Numbered from the stretch's first letter, positions 1-9,432 are shown. The stretch is DNA of 64,000 bases from Symbiopectobacterium purcellii (GCF_019797845.1 NZ_CP081864.1:434001-498000); one strand, 5' to 3'. Translations and numbers: made by a program. The notes: generated by a model not told the origin, from the letters alone.

Positions 1-1038
1 CATCAGCGCGGCACTGTGCTTGCGCTGGCGTTCATAACGTCGCAGGTAGAGGTGTTGCCCGAAATCTTTGCCCTGCCCTTGTAGCCGTTTGATTTCGGCA
101 ATCAGCGTGGCGACATCCATCAACCCGAGGTTGACGCCCTGTCCGGCGAGCGGGTGGATGGTGTGTGCAGCATCGCCCACCAGTGCCAGTCGGTGCGCGG
201 CAAAGCTGCGCGCATAGCGCCCGGTTAATGGGTGTGTTTGCCGGGCACTGAGGGTGGTGCAGCGCCCAAGATGCATATCAAAGGCGATCGCCAATTGTTG
301 GTCGAAGTCTTCCTCGGGCAGTGCCAGCATGGATTCGGCCTGCAACGGTGGCAGTGACCAGACAATTGAGCACAGGTTTGTCTCCGCCAACGGCAGAAAC
401 GCCAGAATGCCATCGCCGTGGAACACCTGGCGCGCCACGCCGTCATGCGGGCGTTCGGTGCGCACCGTTGCCACCAGTGCGTGATGACCGTAATCCCAGA
501 ACGTCAGCGGAATATCGGCCTGCTGACGTAGCCAGGAGTGCGCACCGTCTGCGCCGACCACCAGGCGCGCCGTGAGCATGGTGCCATCGTCCAGCGTGAT
601 AAATGCTTCATTTTCGCCCCAGGCCACCTGCTGCAATACCGCCGGTGCCATCAGGGTAATGTCTTTTGCTTTCTCGGCTCGCTGCCACAGGGCGCGTTGA
701 ATGACATCGTTTTCGATAATGTGTCCGAGGCGGGAAAAACCATAGGCCTCGCCCTCGAAGTGGATGTTGCCAAAGCTGTCTTTGTCCCACACGTACATGG
801 CGTTATAAGGACTGATGCGTTGTGCTTCGATCGCAGGCCAGACATCAAGATGGCGCAGCAGGCATTCGCTGGCCGCGTTAATGGCAGAGACGCGCAGCGC
901 ATAAGCCCCGTCCGCTGCCGTTTGTGGTGGCATGCGTTGTTCCAGAACGGCAATGCGCAGCCCGGACTTTTGCAGGCCGCAGGCTAATGCCAGACCAACC
1001 ATGCCGCCGCCTGCGATAACCACATCAAATGATTGCAT
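1..1038 (-). CDS. ubiI: UbiI, FAD-dependent 2-octaprenylphenol hydroxylase (3' end outside window)
   Basis: The open frame runs off the left edge; 346 codons from the ATG at 1038 are present of roughly 400 usual in the family. It is a flavin-dependent C5 hydroxylase of ubiquinone biosynthesis, formerly VisC. The N-terminus has the Rossmann dinucleotide motif GGGMVGLALA, the middle has the DG motif (GADGAHSWLR), and near the visible end is the FAD-ribityl motif GDAAHTIHPLAGQGVNLG. It lies 24 bp downstream of ubiH on the same strand, as in the conserved pepP-ubiH-ubiI operon. Only the C-terminus is missing, so the assignment is secure. Confidence 0.93.
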   Translation of the reverse strand, partial: MQSFDVVIAGGGMVGLALACGLQKSGLRIAVLEQRMPPQTAADGAYALRVSAINAASECLLRHLDVWPAIEAQRISPYNAMYVWDKDSFGNIHFEGEAYGFSRLGHIIENDVIQRALWQRAEKAKDITLMAPAVLQQVAWGENEAFITLDDGTMLTARLVVGADGAHSWLRQQADIPLTFWDYGHHALVATVRTERPHDGVARQVFHGDGILAFLPLAETNLCSIVWSLPPLQAESMLALPEEDFDQQLAIAFDMHLGRCTTLSARQTHPLTGRYARSFAAHRLALVGDAAHTIHPLAGQGVNLGLMDVATLIAEIKRLQGQGKDFGQHLYLRRYERQRKHSAALM

Positions 1039-1062
1039 AAGCCCTGTTTCCTGTTGCTTGCA

Positions 1063-2241
1063 TTAACGACTGACCCACCCCAAGGTGCGGCGTGCAAAGG
1101 TATCGCGCACGGGCGCAACGGTATTCATGGTCATCAAACCCAGATTGCGGCCCATCTCCAGCGGGGTAACGCTGTTGGCGAACAGGCGTACCAGACCGTC
1201 TGTCAGCGCAATGATCGCCTGCTGGTCGGGTTCTCGGCGCTGGGCATAGCGGCTCAGCACGCGATAGCTGCCGGTGTCTTCCTGTTGCGCAGCGGCCTGC
1301 GTCAGGGTTTCTGCCAGCGACATCACGTCGCGTAGCCCAAGATTGAATCCCTGTCCGGCAATCGGGTGCAGCGTTTGCGCCGCATTGCCCACCAGCGCCA
1401 CACGGTGCGCGATATGACGTGCTGCCGTCACCAATCGCAGCGGATAGGTGTGACGTTCGCCGATGTGGGTAATGGCGCCCAATCGCCAGCCAAAGGCGCG
1501 TTGCAGCGCTGCGCGGCATTCGGCCTCGCTCCAGGCGCCCACCTGCGTCTGGTTTGATAACGGGTGGCACCACACTAACGAACTGCGTCCACCGCGCATC
1601 GGCAACAGTGCCAACGGGCCGTCAGGGGTAAAGCGCTCAAAGGCTTTGCCCGCGTGAGGCAGTTGGGTGCGGATGTTGGCGATAACGGCAAACTGCGGAT
1701 ACCCCTCGGTCTGCCACTGCATACCGCAGGCCTGCGCCAGCGCGGAAGAAGAGCCGTCCGCGGCCACCAAGAGCTGCCCGTGCAGCGTACTGCCGTCATC
1801 CAGTTGCAGGGTGGCCTGTTCGGCACTGCGTTCAACGTGCACCACCTTGCGCGGGCAGTGCACACGCACGCCCGGCGCATTGTGGAGTAACCGAAACAGG
1901 GTTTGCCCAACCTGATGTAGCTCCACCACGTAACCCAACGCGGCGGTGCTATAATCACTGGCCTGCATGTTGACCACGCCGGCGTGGCCGCGATCGCTGA
2001 CGTGCACCGCGGTGATGGGTTCCGCTTCACTGGCGATAGCCTGCCAGACACCGATACGCTTGAGCTGCTGCACGGTGCCTTGCGCCAGTGCGATAGCGCG
2101 AGCGTCGAAGCCGGGATGCGCGCTGTCCAGCGGTGAGTGTGCTTCAATCACCTCGACGGGAAGGGTGCCGCCGGAAAGGGCGGAAATGGCCAGCGCCAAC
2201 GTTGCTCCCGCCATGCCGCCGCCGACTATCAGGATCGTCAT
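1063..2241 (-). CDS. ubiH: UbiH, 2-octaprenyl-6-methoxyphenol hydroxylase
   Basis: A 392-residue flavoprotein monooxygenase that hydroxylates the ubiquinone ring precursor in the membrane-associated Ubi complex. An N-terminal GGGMAGATLALA dinucleotide fold, a mid-protein AADGSSS (DG) motif and the segment GNAAQTLHPIAGQGFN are visible. The Asn-Ala-Ala-Gln form of the last motif is typical of UbiH and separates it from its paralogue UbiI next door. The start at 2241 is 5 bp after the pepP stop, so the two are very probably co-transcribed. Length matches the E. coli protein. Confidence 0.94.
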   Translation of the reverse strand: MTILIVGGGMAGATLALAISALSGGTLPVEVIEAHSPLDSAHPGFDARAIALAQGTVQQLKRIGVWQAIASEAEPITAVHVSDRGHAGVVNMQASDYSTAALGYVVELHQVGQTLFRLLHNAPGVRVHCPRKVVHVERSAEQATLQLDDGSTLHGQLLVAADGSSSALAQACGMQWQTEGYPQFAVIANIRTQLPHAGKAFERFTPDGPLALLPMRGGRSSLVWCHPLSNQTQVGAWSEAECRAALQRAFGWRLGAITHIGERHTYPLRLVTAARHIAHRVALVGNAAQTLHPIAGQGFNLGLRDVMSLAETLTQAAAQQEDTGSYRVLSRYAQRREPDQQAIIALTDGLVRLFANSVTPLEMGRNLGLMTMNTVAPVRDTFARRTLGWVSR

Positions 2242-2246
2242 GGCGA

Positions 2247-3596
2247 TTATCTCACTGCCTGACGTGCGGCACGGGCTTGTGCCATCAACGCTTCAATGTC
2301 ATCGGCGTCTTTCACAACGCCTGCCGTCAATACGTCGTTACCGCTGTCAGTGATCAGAATGTCATCCTCGATGCGGATACCAATGCCGCGGTACTCATGA
2401 GGCACTTTGGCGTCTGGTGCGATATAGAGCCCCGGTTCGACCGTGAGCACCATGCCGGGTTCCAGCAAACGGCTGCGTTCTGACGCACCGTAATCGCCGA
2501 CATCGTGCACGTCCAATCCCAGCCAATGGCTGAGTCCGTGCATGTAGAACGCGCGGTGCGCCTGCTCGGCGATCAGTTCATCGACGTTGCCTTTCAGCAC
2601 ACAGAGCTTAACCAGCCCTTCGACCATGATACGAATCACCTGCTCATTCACTTCGCGAATGCTGACACCGGGCTTGAACAGCGCCAGCGCCTTGCACTGT
2701 GAAGCCAGCACAATGTCGTAAATCGCGCGCTGCGGGGCGCTGAATGTTCCACTTACCGGGAAGGTCCGCGTGATATCACCGGCATAACCCTGATATTCAC
2801 AACCGGCGTCAATCAGCACCAAATCGCCGTCGCGCATTTGCCGTTCGTTCTCGGTGTAGTGCAGAATGCAGCCGTTATCACCGCTGCCGACAATGGTGTT
2901 ATACGAAGGATAGCGCGCACCGTGGCGGGTAAATTCATGATGAATTTCCCCTTCCAACTGGTATTCGTACATGCCGGGTTCGCAGCTTGTCATGGCGCGG
3001 GTATGGGCCTTGGCAGTGATCGCTCCGGCCCGGCGCATCAGCTCTTGCTCTTTCGGCGATTTAAACAGGCGCATCTCATGCACCCAGGGACGCCAGTCGG
3101 TCTGCGTCGGCGGTGCGATAAGCCCCTGACGCGTGCCGTTTCGCAGCGTTTCCAGTGCGTTGAACAGCAGGCGATCCGCGTACTCGTACAGCCCCTGTGC
3201 GTGGTAAATCACGTCCAGTCCGTTGAGCAGCAGGTGCAACTGTGCATTGATGTCGCTAAAGGGCAGGGCGCGATCGACATTCAAACGCGACGGGGCGGCT
3301 TCCTGCCCCAGACGGCGTCCGAACCAGATTTCTGCCGTGACATCGCGCACGCGGTTGAACAGGACAGTGTGGTGATGGTGCTCATCGCTTTTTACCAGTA
3401 ACAGCACCGCTTCCGGCTCGTTAAACCCGGTAAAGTACCAGAAATCGCTGTTCTGGCGATAAGGGTACTCACTGTCAGCGCTGCGTGTGGCTTCCGGTGC
3501 GGCAAAAAAGATCGCCGCGCTGGCGGGAGCCATTTTTTCCAGCAACTGCTGGCGGCGGCGAGTATATTCCTGACCAAAAGCGTCTTGTTGAATCAT
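2247..3596 (-). CDS. pepP: PepP, Xaa-Pro aminopeptidase II
   Basis: A metal-dependent cytosolic aminopeptidase that removes N-terminal residues preceding proline. The creatinase/pita-bread fold ligands are recognisable: Asp pair in IDAGCEYQGYAGDITRTF, His in HGLSHWLGLDVHD, Glu in LTVEPGLYIA and Glu in GIRIEDDILI. The N-terminal domain carries ATRSADSEYPYRQNSDFWYF, nearly identical to E. coli. I place the start at the ATG at 3596, which has AGGAG six bases upstream and gives 449 residues aligning with E. coli; an ATG at 3620 in the same frame, also with a purine-rich leader, would add eight residues. It is the first or second gene of the ygfB-pepP-ubiH-ubiI operon. Confidence 0.94.
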   Translation of the reverse strand: MIQQDAFGQEYTRRRQQLLEKMAPASAAIFFAAPEATRSADSEYPYRQNSDFWYFTGFNEPEAVLLLVKSDEHHHHTVLFNRVRDVTAEIWFGRRLGQEAAPSRLNVDRALPFSDINAQLHLLLNGLDVIYHAQGLYEYADRLLFNALETLRNGTRQGLIAPPTQTDWRPWVHEMRLFKSPKEQELMRRAGAITAKAHTRAMTSCEPGMYEYQLEGEIHHEFTRHGARYPSYNTIVGSGDNGCILHYTENERQMRDGDLVLIDAGCEYQGYAGDITRTFPVSGTFSAPQRAIYDIVLASQCKALALFKPGVSIREVNEQVIRIMVEGLVKLCVLKGNVDELIAEQAHRAFYMHGLSHWLGLDVHDVGDYGASERSRLLEPGMVLTVEPGLYIAPDAKVPHEYRGIGIRIEDDILITDSGNDVLTAGVVKDADDIEALMAQARAARQAVR

Positions 3597-3673
3597 CACC
3601 TGCTCCTGTGTGATGCGCATTCGGTAATTCCCTTCCTGCGAGGGAACCCCTGCGGGTAAGGCGGGATGCGCGA

Positions 3674-4258
3674 TTAATGTAGCGTTGGTTTTTTCTTCTC
3701 CGGTGCGGTCTGTACCGGGCGTGTATATTCACTGTGGCAGAGAATGGCGGAAACTCTGACGTATTCGATGATTTCTTCCAGCGATTGCGCCAGCGCTTCC
3801 TGATCTTCATCTTCGTCATAGCCGAGTTGGGCAATATTGCGCAAATCGTCGATGGCTTCTTTCAGCTCGCCCTGCGCCTTGCTCAGGCGCGGCTGAACCA
3901 CGCCCAGCCCGAGCAGAAAGTGGTTGACCCAGCCGGCCAGCGCGTCGGCACGATCAAACACGCTCACGGCGGTGTTGTCGTCATCCGGCAGCAGCAGTTG
4001 GAATTCAAATTCACTCTCTTCCAGCGCTTCTTTGGTGACCTGATACAGCGTTTGCAGCGGCTGAGAAACCAGGTGAGAAAACGCCAGGCCATCGTTTGTC
4101 AGCTCGTGTAACAACGTTTTCCAGCTGTCATCAGTGTTGCCCCCGCACAGGATACCGCTGATAAGCCCGTGCATTTCCGCTGCCGTCAGTGCAACTTGTT
4201 GCTGTGTCAGGAGCGCGTCTAGGGTTTCATAGCCGGGATACGTGGTTTCTATGGACAT
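3674..4258 (-). CDS. ygfB: YgfB, UPF0149 family protein
   Basis: A 194-residue acidic protein of the UPF0149/YgfB family, conserved directly upstream of pepP in gammaproteobacteria. The family signature region [20 protein letters not shown], followed by [11 protein letters not shown], is clear near the N-terminus, and the middle has the [12 protein letters not shown] segment. It is helical and cytosolic, with no signal or membrane segment. The molecular role in enterobacteria is unclear; it does not look enzymatic. It diverges from zapA across a 187-bp promoter region. Confidence 0.93.
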   Translation of the reverse strand: MSIETTYPGYETLDALLTQQQVALTAAEMHGLISGILCGGNTDDSWKTLLHELTNDGLAFSHLVSQPLQTLYQVTKEALEESEFEFQLLLPDDDNTAVSVFDRADALAGWVNHFLLGLGVVQPRLSKAQGELKEAIDDLRNIAQLGYDEDEDQEALAQSLEEIIEYVRVSAILCHSEYTRPVQTAPEKKKPTLH

Positions 4259-4332
4259 GTGCTTTGTTCATCGTTGGCGGGTTGGTATCGTGTTATGCTA
4301 CCACCAAGCTCGGCTGCTATGCCAGAAAGGGC

Positions 4333-4361
4333 TTGTTTCTTCTATGTTGAGTTATTATAGT
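4333..4361 (+). promoter_or_regulatory. Candidate sigma-70 promoter for zapA
   Basis: TTGTTT (4333-4338) and TATAGT (4356-4361) are separated by exactly 17 bp, about 85 bp upstream of the zapA ATG in the ygfB/zapA divergent region. This is a pattern match only. Confidence 0.45.
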
Positions 4362-4445
4362 GGCGCCCGCGTTAAGGGGCTGTAGCCAGTCCGTGATATG
4401 AATTTTTTCTGCGGCGCAGAAAACGAAATGAGGCAGGAAAGGGGC

Positions 4446-4775
4446 ATGTCTGCACAACCAGTAGATATTCAAATCTTTGGCCGTTCGTTAAGAGTCAATT
4501 GTCCGCCGGAACAACAGGAAGCGTTGAATCAGGCTGCGGAAGATCTTAACCAGCGGTTGCAGGATCTTAAAGTACGCACACGCGTGACCAACACGGAACA
4601 ATTGGTGTTTATCGCTGCACTGAACGTGTGTCATGAATTGGCGCAAGAGCGTCTGAAAACGCGCGATTACGCGGCGAATATGGAGCAGCGCATCCGCATG
4701 TTGCAGCAGACCATTGAGCAGGCATTGCTGGAGCAAGGGCGCATCAGCGAGCGTCAGGGTACGCCTTTCGAGTGA
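4446..4775 (+). CDS. zapA: ZapA, cell division protein (FtsZ-associated)
   Basis: Encodes 109 residues, the exact E. coli length, beginning [20 protein letters not shown]. ZapA binds FtsZ at mid-cell and promotes bundling of protofilaments; the C-terminal half (about residues 65-105) is a predicted coiled coil for dimer and tetramer formation. The ATG at 4446 is chosen over an in-frame ATG at 4398 because it matches the family start and has AGGAAAGGGG just upstream. The 6S RNA gene follows directly, as in other enterobacteria. Confidence 0.95.
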   Translation: MSAQPVDIQIFGRSLRVNCPPEQQEALNQAAEDLNQRLQDLKVRTRVTNTEQLVFIAALNVCHELAQERLKTRDYAANMEQRIRMLQQTIEQALLEQGRISERQGTPFE

Positions 4776-4878
4776 GTCGAGAGGGGCTGGCGTTTTGGTT
4801 TTTTAAATCGATTTTTGTTAGTTGCCCGATGTTTTTCGCTATAAAGCGTGATAGAGTTATTCACGAGTAAAGAATAAA

Positions 4879-5062
4879 ATTTCTCTGAGGTGTTTGTCTG
4901 CGGGTCAGTCCCCTGAGCCGATATTTCAAACCAACAGAATGTAACGCTCCGCAGCCGGTGAGCATGATCGGTTCGTCCGAGAAGCCTTATGGTTGCGACG
5001 GTATGTTCACCTTGAACCAAGGGTTCAAGGGTTACCACCTGCGGCGGCATCTCGGAGATCCC
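4879..5062 (+). ncRNA. ssrS: 6S RNA (SsrS)
   Basis: These 184 nucleotides are collinear with E. coli 6S RNA, including the 5' ATTTCTCTGAG, the CAGTCCCCTGAGCCGATATTT block, the GGTTCGTCCGAGAAGCC block and the 3' GCGGCGGCATCTCGGAGAT, which pairs with the 5' end. 6S RNA mimics an open promoter and sequesters sigma-70 RNA polymerase in stationary phase. The location between zapA and ygfA is the conserved one, and both ends were set by matching the E. coli termini. Confidence 0.96.
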
Positions 5063-5092
5063 CTCTCTCCTTTCTTTTCCCTGTTATTGCCT

Positions 5093-5698
5093 ATGACTTC
5101 TACGTCCATGCCCGTTTCGCCACAGCAACAGCGTCAGGCCATGCGCGATCGTGTGCGCCAATTGCGCCGAGCCCTTACGCAGGAGCAACAAACCCGGTTT
5201 GCCAGTCAGATTGCTGAACGCGCGTTGGAACAACCCGAAGTGCAGCAGGCACAGCGGATTGCGCTGTTTTTATCGTTTGACGGTGAGTTGGATACCCAGC
5301 CGTTGATTGCCCGTCTGTGGCAGCAGGGAAAGGCGGTGTATCTGCCGGTACTGCACCCGTTTTCGCCGGGGCATTTGCTGTTTTTACACTACGATGCGCA
5401 GACACCGCTGGTGAAGAACCGTCTGAAGATCTTTGAGCCGCGTCTGGATGTGCGTCGCGTGTTGCCGCTAACCCAACTCGATGTGCTGTTTACGCCGCTG
5501 GTGGCGTTTGATGCGCAGGGACAACGTCTGGGCATGGGCGGTGGGTTTTATGACCGGACCTTACAGGGCTGGCAGCAGCGAGGGCCATACCCGATTGGCT
5601 TGGCACATGACTGCCAGCAGGTTGATGCCATCCCTAACGAAGCGTGGGACATCCCATTGCCCGCCATTCTGACACCCTCTCGCCGCTGGCAGTGGTGA
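5093..5698 (+). CDS. fau: 5-formyltetrahydrofolate cyclo-ligase (YgfA/Fau)
   Basis: Converts 5-formyl-THF to 5,10-methenyl-THF with ATP, returning the storage folate to the active pool. The central block FLSFDGELDTQPLIARLW, the PVLHPF segment and the catalytic/substrate loop RLGMGGGFYDRTL are diagnostic. The start is uncertain: ATG at 5093 (201 residues) or 5108 (196 residues), neither with a convincing Shine-Dalgarno. The gene lies about 30 bp after 6S RNA and is probably made by processing of the same transcript, as described for E. coli ssrS-ygfA. Confidence 0.9.
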   Translation: MTSTSMPVSPQQQRQAMRDRVRQLRRALTQEQQTRFASQIAERALEQPEVQQAQRIALFLSFDGELDTQPLIARLWQQGKAVYLPVLHPFSPGHLLFLHYDAQTPLVKNRLKIFEPRLDVRRVLPLTQLDVLFTPLVAFDAQGQRLGMGGGFYDRTLQGWQQRGPYPIGLAHDCQQVDAIPNEAWDIPLPAILTPSRRWQW

Positions 5699-6958
5699 TT
5701 ACAGCGTCGGCGTGTCCGGCCCGCCAGACGTACGGTGCGACAACATTTGCTGCACCAGTTCCACGCAACGCAGGAAGCGCGAGTCATAATCGGATTCGGT
5801 CACGTGTACGTAAGGGGCGTTATTCTTCACCAGCATGGTTTTGAGTAGCGTTTGGAATGCGCTACGTGCGGTACTGCTACCCAGACTGCGTAAACCATCA
5901 GCGACCCACGGCGTATTGTTCTCCAGCAGGATCACCAGATCAAACCGATATTCGTCAATCAACGCCTGGACAAAGGGGTGTTCGCGCCCTTCATACTGCT
6001 TGCAAAATGCCTGAGTGGTGATGAAATCGGTATCGATAAAGGCCACTTTATTGGCATATTTTACCGCAAAATCAATGTATTGAGCTTGCCCTAGCGCGAT
6101 TTTGTCGTAGTCGGAATATTGCAGCGCCATCTCGTCGCCGCCCAGATGGGAAAAAACATAGTCCCGGCCAAACTCCCAGGCGCTGGTGGTGTTGAAGATA
6201 TTGGCGAGCTTGTTGACCAGCGTCGATTTACCGCTGGATTCACCGCCGAGAATGGCGACGGTGCGCACGAAAAAGGGTTTCACTTCGGTGGGAATATAAT
6301 CCCAATAGCGGAACGGATCGTGGCGGATCTGTGCGCCGCTGATGTTCATAAATGAGCGTTCTGGGTCAACCAATACCGCGTCGATGCCCAACTGTTCCCG
6401 ATACTGCGGGGCATCTTTGGCTTCGCTGGTGTAGACAAAGTTGGGTTCAATAGCCTTTTCTTGCATAAAGGCTTTGATGCCGCGACTCCAAATATCCCAA
6501 CCGTGCGGGTAAGGCTCCATACCTTCTTCGTTAAAGGCGTGAATGCGGATATTTTTCTGATATTTAAAGGTTTGTAGCAGCCAACGCAGACGATCGCTCA
6601 CGGTGGGTTGCTGCGACATGGCGCTGTGTTCAAACAGCAGACGGTCACGCGATTCGTCGTAACCCAGGATCACATGCAATTCATCAACCTGACTACAGGC
6701 GCGTTGGATCAGATAGATATGGCCGGTATGTAGCGGGTAAAATTTGCCGAACACGACCCCGATGGTTTTATCGTGGCGAGGAAACTCCAGTTCCAGAAAG
6801 CGGTGCAGTGCTTCCAGCTTTTGAGCGCTGGGGTTTTTGATCTTGGCATTCAGTAACTGGCTGAGATAGCCCTTGGTCATGCCGGTTGCGTCAGCAACCT
6901 GCTGAAGGGTACACCCTTTCTTGCGGATGGCGGGTTTCAGGTAATCAAAAGATGACAT
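5699..6958 (-). CDS. nadR: NadR, trifunctional NAD regulator / NMN adenylyltransferase / nicotinamide riboside kinase
   Basis: A 419-residue protein in three parts: an N-terminal helix-turn-helix (about residues 15-40, QQVADATGMTKGYLSQLL), a central nucleotidyltransferase with the GKFYPLHTGHIYLI (HxGH) motif, and a C-terminal kinase with the P-loop GGESSGKSTLVNKL. It represses NAD synthesis and uptake genes when NAD is abundant and salvages nicotinamide riboside. The ATG at 6958 matches the E. coli start MSSFDYLK and follows AAGAGAG. It is downstream of radA in the serB-radA-nadR order, and a NadR-box-like palindrome lies just upstream of it. Confidence 0.95.
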   Translation of the reverse strand: MSSFDYLKPAIRKKGCTLQQVADATGMTKGYLSQLLNAKIKNPSAQKLEALHRFLELEFPRHDKTIGVVFGKFYPLHTGHIYLIQRACSQVDELHVILGYDESRDRLLFEHSAMSQQPTVSDRLRWLLQTFKYQKNIRIHAFNEEGMEPYPHGWDIWSRGIKAFMQEKAIEPNFVYTSEAKDAPQYREQLGIDAVLVDPERSFMNISGAQIRHDPFRYWDYIPTEVKPFFVRTVAILGGESSGKSTLVNKLANIFNTTSAWEFGRDYVFSHLGGDEMALQYSDYDKIALGQAQYIDFAVKYANKVAFIDTDFITTQAFCKQYEGREHPFVQALIDEYRFDLVILLENNTPWVADGLRSLGSSTARSAFQTLLKTMLVKNNAPYVHVTESDYDSRFLRCVELVQQMLSHRTSGGPDTPTL

Positions 6959-6969
6959 TGTCAGGCTCT

Positions 6970-7006
6970 CTTGGTTTAGCACGTGTGTTTAGCATGCTAA
7001 ACCAAG
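6970..7006. promoter_or_regulatory. NadR-box-like palindrome upstream of nadR
   Basis: Positions 6986-7003 read TGTTTA-GCATGC-TAAACC, one base off the enterobacterial NadR box TGTTTA-N6-TAAACA. It sits inside a longer perfect 12-bp inverted repeat (6970-6981 CTTGGTTTAGCA and 6995-7006 TGCTAAACCAAG). It lies 28-45 bp before the nadR ATG, so feedback control of nadR by its own product is the obvious inference. Confidence 0.6.
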
Positions 7007-7054
7007 ATACCACAAGCATCCTCAACCTGCGCGCATGTTCCCGCAGGTTAGGCG

Positions 7055-8437
7055 TTAAAGATCGTCGAGGATCGCCAGCGCGTCAGTCAGCTTTTTCACG
7101 CCAAACACCTGCATGTTGGCGGGCGGGCGTTTTGGCGCATTGGCATGCGGCACAATGGCGCGTTTGAAGCCGTGTTTGGCCGCTTCGGAAATTCGCTCCT
7201 GGCCGCTGGGCACAGGCCTTATCTCGCCGGATAACCCCACTTCGCCGAACACCACCAGATCTTGAGGTAGCGGCCTGTCGCGCAGGCTGGACACCAGCGA
7301 TAACAGCAGTGCCAGGTCGGCGCTGGTTTCGGTGACTTTTACGCCACCGACCACGTTCACGAACACATCCTGATCCGCCATTTGCAGCCCGCCGTGGCGG
7401 TGTAGCACGGCGAGCAGGAGCGCCAGTCGGTTCTGTTCCAGGCCGACGGCGACGCGACGCGGGTTAGCCATCATCGAGTGATCCACCAGCGCCTGAATCT
7501 CGACCAACAGTGGACGCGTGCCTTCCCACACCACCATAACGGAGCTGCCGGACATGACTTCATCACCCCGGCTGAGAAAAATGGCCGAAGGGTTGCTGAC
7601 TTCGCGCAATCCCTGCTCGGTCATGGCGAACACCCCCAATTCGTTGACGGCACCGAAACGGTTTTTGTGGCTGCGTAGGGTGCGAAAACGGGAATCGGCA
7701 TCACCGTCGAGCAGCACAGAGCAGTCAATGCAGTGCTCCAGCACCTTGGGACCCGCCAATGAACCATCTTTGGTGACGTGGCCCACCATCACGATAGCGA
7801 CACCGCGCGTTTTGGCAAAGCGGGTGAGATAGGCGGCGGTTTCCCGCACTTGTGCCACGCTGCCGGGGGAGGATTGGATATCGGCCAGATGCATCACCTG
7901 AATCGAGTCGATCACCATCAGCCTGGGCTGTTCCTGTTCGGCAATCAGGCAGATTTGCTCGATGCTGGTTTCGGACAGCATGTTGAGATGCTGGGTCGGC
8001 AGGCCCAAGCGGTGTGCACGCATCGCCACCTGCTGTAGCGACTCTTCGCCGGTGACGTACAGGGTTTTCATCTGCTCGGAAAGTTTGCACAGGGTTTGCA
8101 GCAGCAGGGTGCTTTTCCCCGCGCCGGGGTTGCCACCGATCAGAATGGCGCTGCCGGGCACCACGCCGCCGCCCAGCACGCGATCGAACTCGCTAAAGCC
8201 GGTGGAAAAACGCGGCAGCGCTTCCAGGCTGATGTCAGACAGCTTTTGTACCCGACTGATGCCCTCATGATCGCCTGCATAGCCGGTGCGGCGATCGGTG
8301 CGGGACGTCGCTGCGGCGGCCAGCCGCACTTCGGTAATGGTGTTCCAGGCGTTGCAGGCGCTACATTGGCCCTGCCAGCGTGGGTAGTCGGCACCACATT
8401 CGTTGCAAACGAAGGCGCGTTTAACGGCTTTTGCCAC
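7055..8437 (-). CDS. radA: RadA, DNA repair ATPase
   Basis: A 460-residue RecA-related protein that drives branch migration of recombination intermediates. An N-terminal C4 zinc finger (CNECG and CSACN), a Walker A motif GGNPGAGKSTLL at about residues 95-110, the RadA-specific KNRFG motif (SHKNRFGAV), and a C-terminal Lon-protease-like domain (GEVGLSGEIRPV) are all visible. The start MAKAVKRAFVCNECG matches the family. It follows serB by 17 bp and precedes nadR by 96 bp. Confidence 0.96.
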   Translation of the reverse strand: MAKAVKRAFVCNECGADYPRWQGQCSACNAWNTITEVRLAAAATSRTDRRTGYAGDHEGISRVQKLSDISLEALPRFSTGFSEFDRVLGGGVVPGSAILIGGNPGAGKSTLLLQTLCKLSEQMKTLYVTGEESLQQVAMRAHRLGLPTQHLNMLSETSIEQICLIAEQEQPRLMVIDSIQVMHLADIQSSPGSVAQVRETAAYLTRFAKTRGVAIVMVGHVTKDGSLAGPKVLEHCIDCSVLLDGDADSRFRTLRSHKNRFGAVNELGVFAMTEQGLREVSNPSAIFLSRGDEVMSGSSVMVVWEGTRPLLVEIQALVDHSMMANPRRVAVGLEQNRLALLLAVLHRHGGLQMADQDVFVNVVGGVKVTETSADLALLLSLVSSLRDRPLPQDLVVFGEVGLSGEIRPVPSGQERISEAAKHGFKRAIVPHANAPKRPPANMQVFGVKKLTDALAILDDL

Positions 8438-8454
8438 GGTTCACCTCACTGCTG

Positions 8455-9432
8455 TTAGCGTTTTTCGTGCCGCAGGCTGCCGCTCAGTACGCACATGACG
8501 CCGGTTAAATCGGCGTGGCGGATGCTGACGGGCGCCTGCTCATTCACTTTGGGTTTGGCATGATAGGCGATGCCGAGTCCGGATGCCTTGATCATCACCA
8601 GATCGTTGGCCCCGTCACCGATGGCAATGGTCTGCTCTTCGGGGATCGCCAACTGTTCCGCCAGTTGGCGCAGGGTTTTGGCTTTGTATTTGGCATCGAC
8701 AATCGGACCTATCACTTCGCCGGTCAGCTTACCGTCGCGCAGGCCCATTTCGTTAGCCACGGCCGCCACCAGGCCGAGCTTCTCTTTCAGATGATCGGCG
8801 AAATAGGTGAAGCCGCCGGAGGCGATAGCGACGTGCCAGCCCGCAGCCTGTAACTGCTCAACCATGTAGGTCAGCCCCGGCATCAGCGGCAGGTTTTTAC
8901 GCACTTTTTGCAGGATATCAGCATCGGCCCCCTTCAGGGTGCCCACGCGCTCACGCAGACTGGCGGAGAAATCCAGCTCACCGCGCATCGCCCGCTCGGT
9001 GATCGCCGCCACCTTCTCTCCGGTGCCGGCCAGTTTGGCGATTTCATCAATACACTCAATCTGGATGGCGGTGGAATCCATGTCCATCACCAGCAAACCG
9101 GGCGCACGCAGCGTCGGGGTGTTGCACATCGGGGCCACATCCATCCCCAGTTCATGGGCCAGTTTGGTGGCGCGCGGCGTGAGCGAACCGGCCAAACGCA
9201 CCACCTGATAATCTTCCACGTTCCAGGCGCTGACGATCACCATTGCTGCACCGAGCTTGCGCTGGTAACGCGAGAGCAGGTTTTTATCCAATACATCGCC
9301 GTACAGCAGCCAGCCGGTGTCCCCCGCGCGGTAGTCGAGCGGCATCAGTTCATCACCGCTGAGTGATAACGGCAGTCCCGGCCAACAGTTAATCTCGTTA
9401 GGGAGATCGCGGTAGGTCTGACTATTCGGCAT
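8455..9432 (-). CDS. serB: SerB, phosphoserine phosphatase
   Basis: Catalyses the last step of L-serine synthesis. The 325-residue HAD-superfamily enzyme has the catalytic DxD motif in VMDMDSTAIQIECIDE and the distal GDGANDLVMIKASG motif; the N-terminal roughly 100 residues form the ACT-like domain of the enterobacterial enzyme. The start at 9432 (MPNSQTYRDLP) is preferred over an upstream in-frame codon because AGAGGA precedes it at a proper distance and the length fits. It is the first gene of serB-radA-nadR and divergent from smp. Confidence 0.95.
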   Translation of the reverse strand: MPNSQTYRDLPNEINCWPGLPLSLSGDELMPLDYRAGDTGWLLYGDVLDKNLLSRYQRKLGAAMVIVSAWNVEDYQVVRLAGSLTPRATKLAHELGMDVAPMCNTPTLRAPGLLVMDMDSTAIQIECIDEIAKLAGTGEKVAAITERAMRGELDFSASLRERVGTLKGADADILQKVRKNLPLMPGLTYMVEQLQAAGWHVAIASGGFTYFADHLKEKLGLVAAVANEMGLRDGKLTGEVIGPIVDAKYKAKTLRQLAEQLAIPEEQTIAIGDGANDLVMIKASGLGIAYHAKPKVNEQAPVSIRHADLTGVMCVLSGSLRHEKR

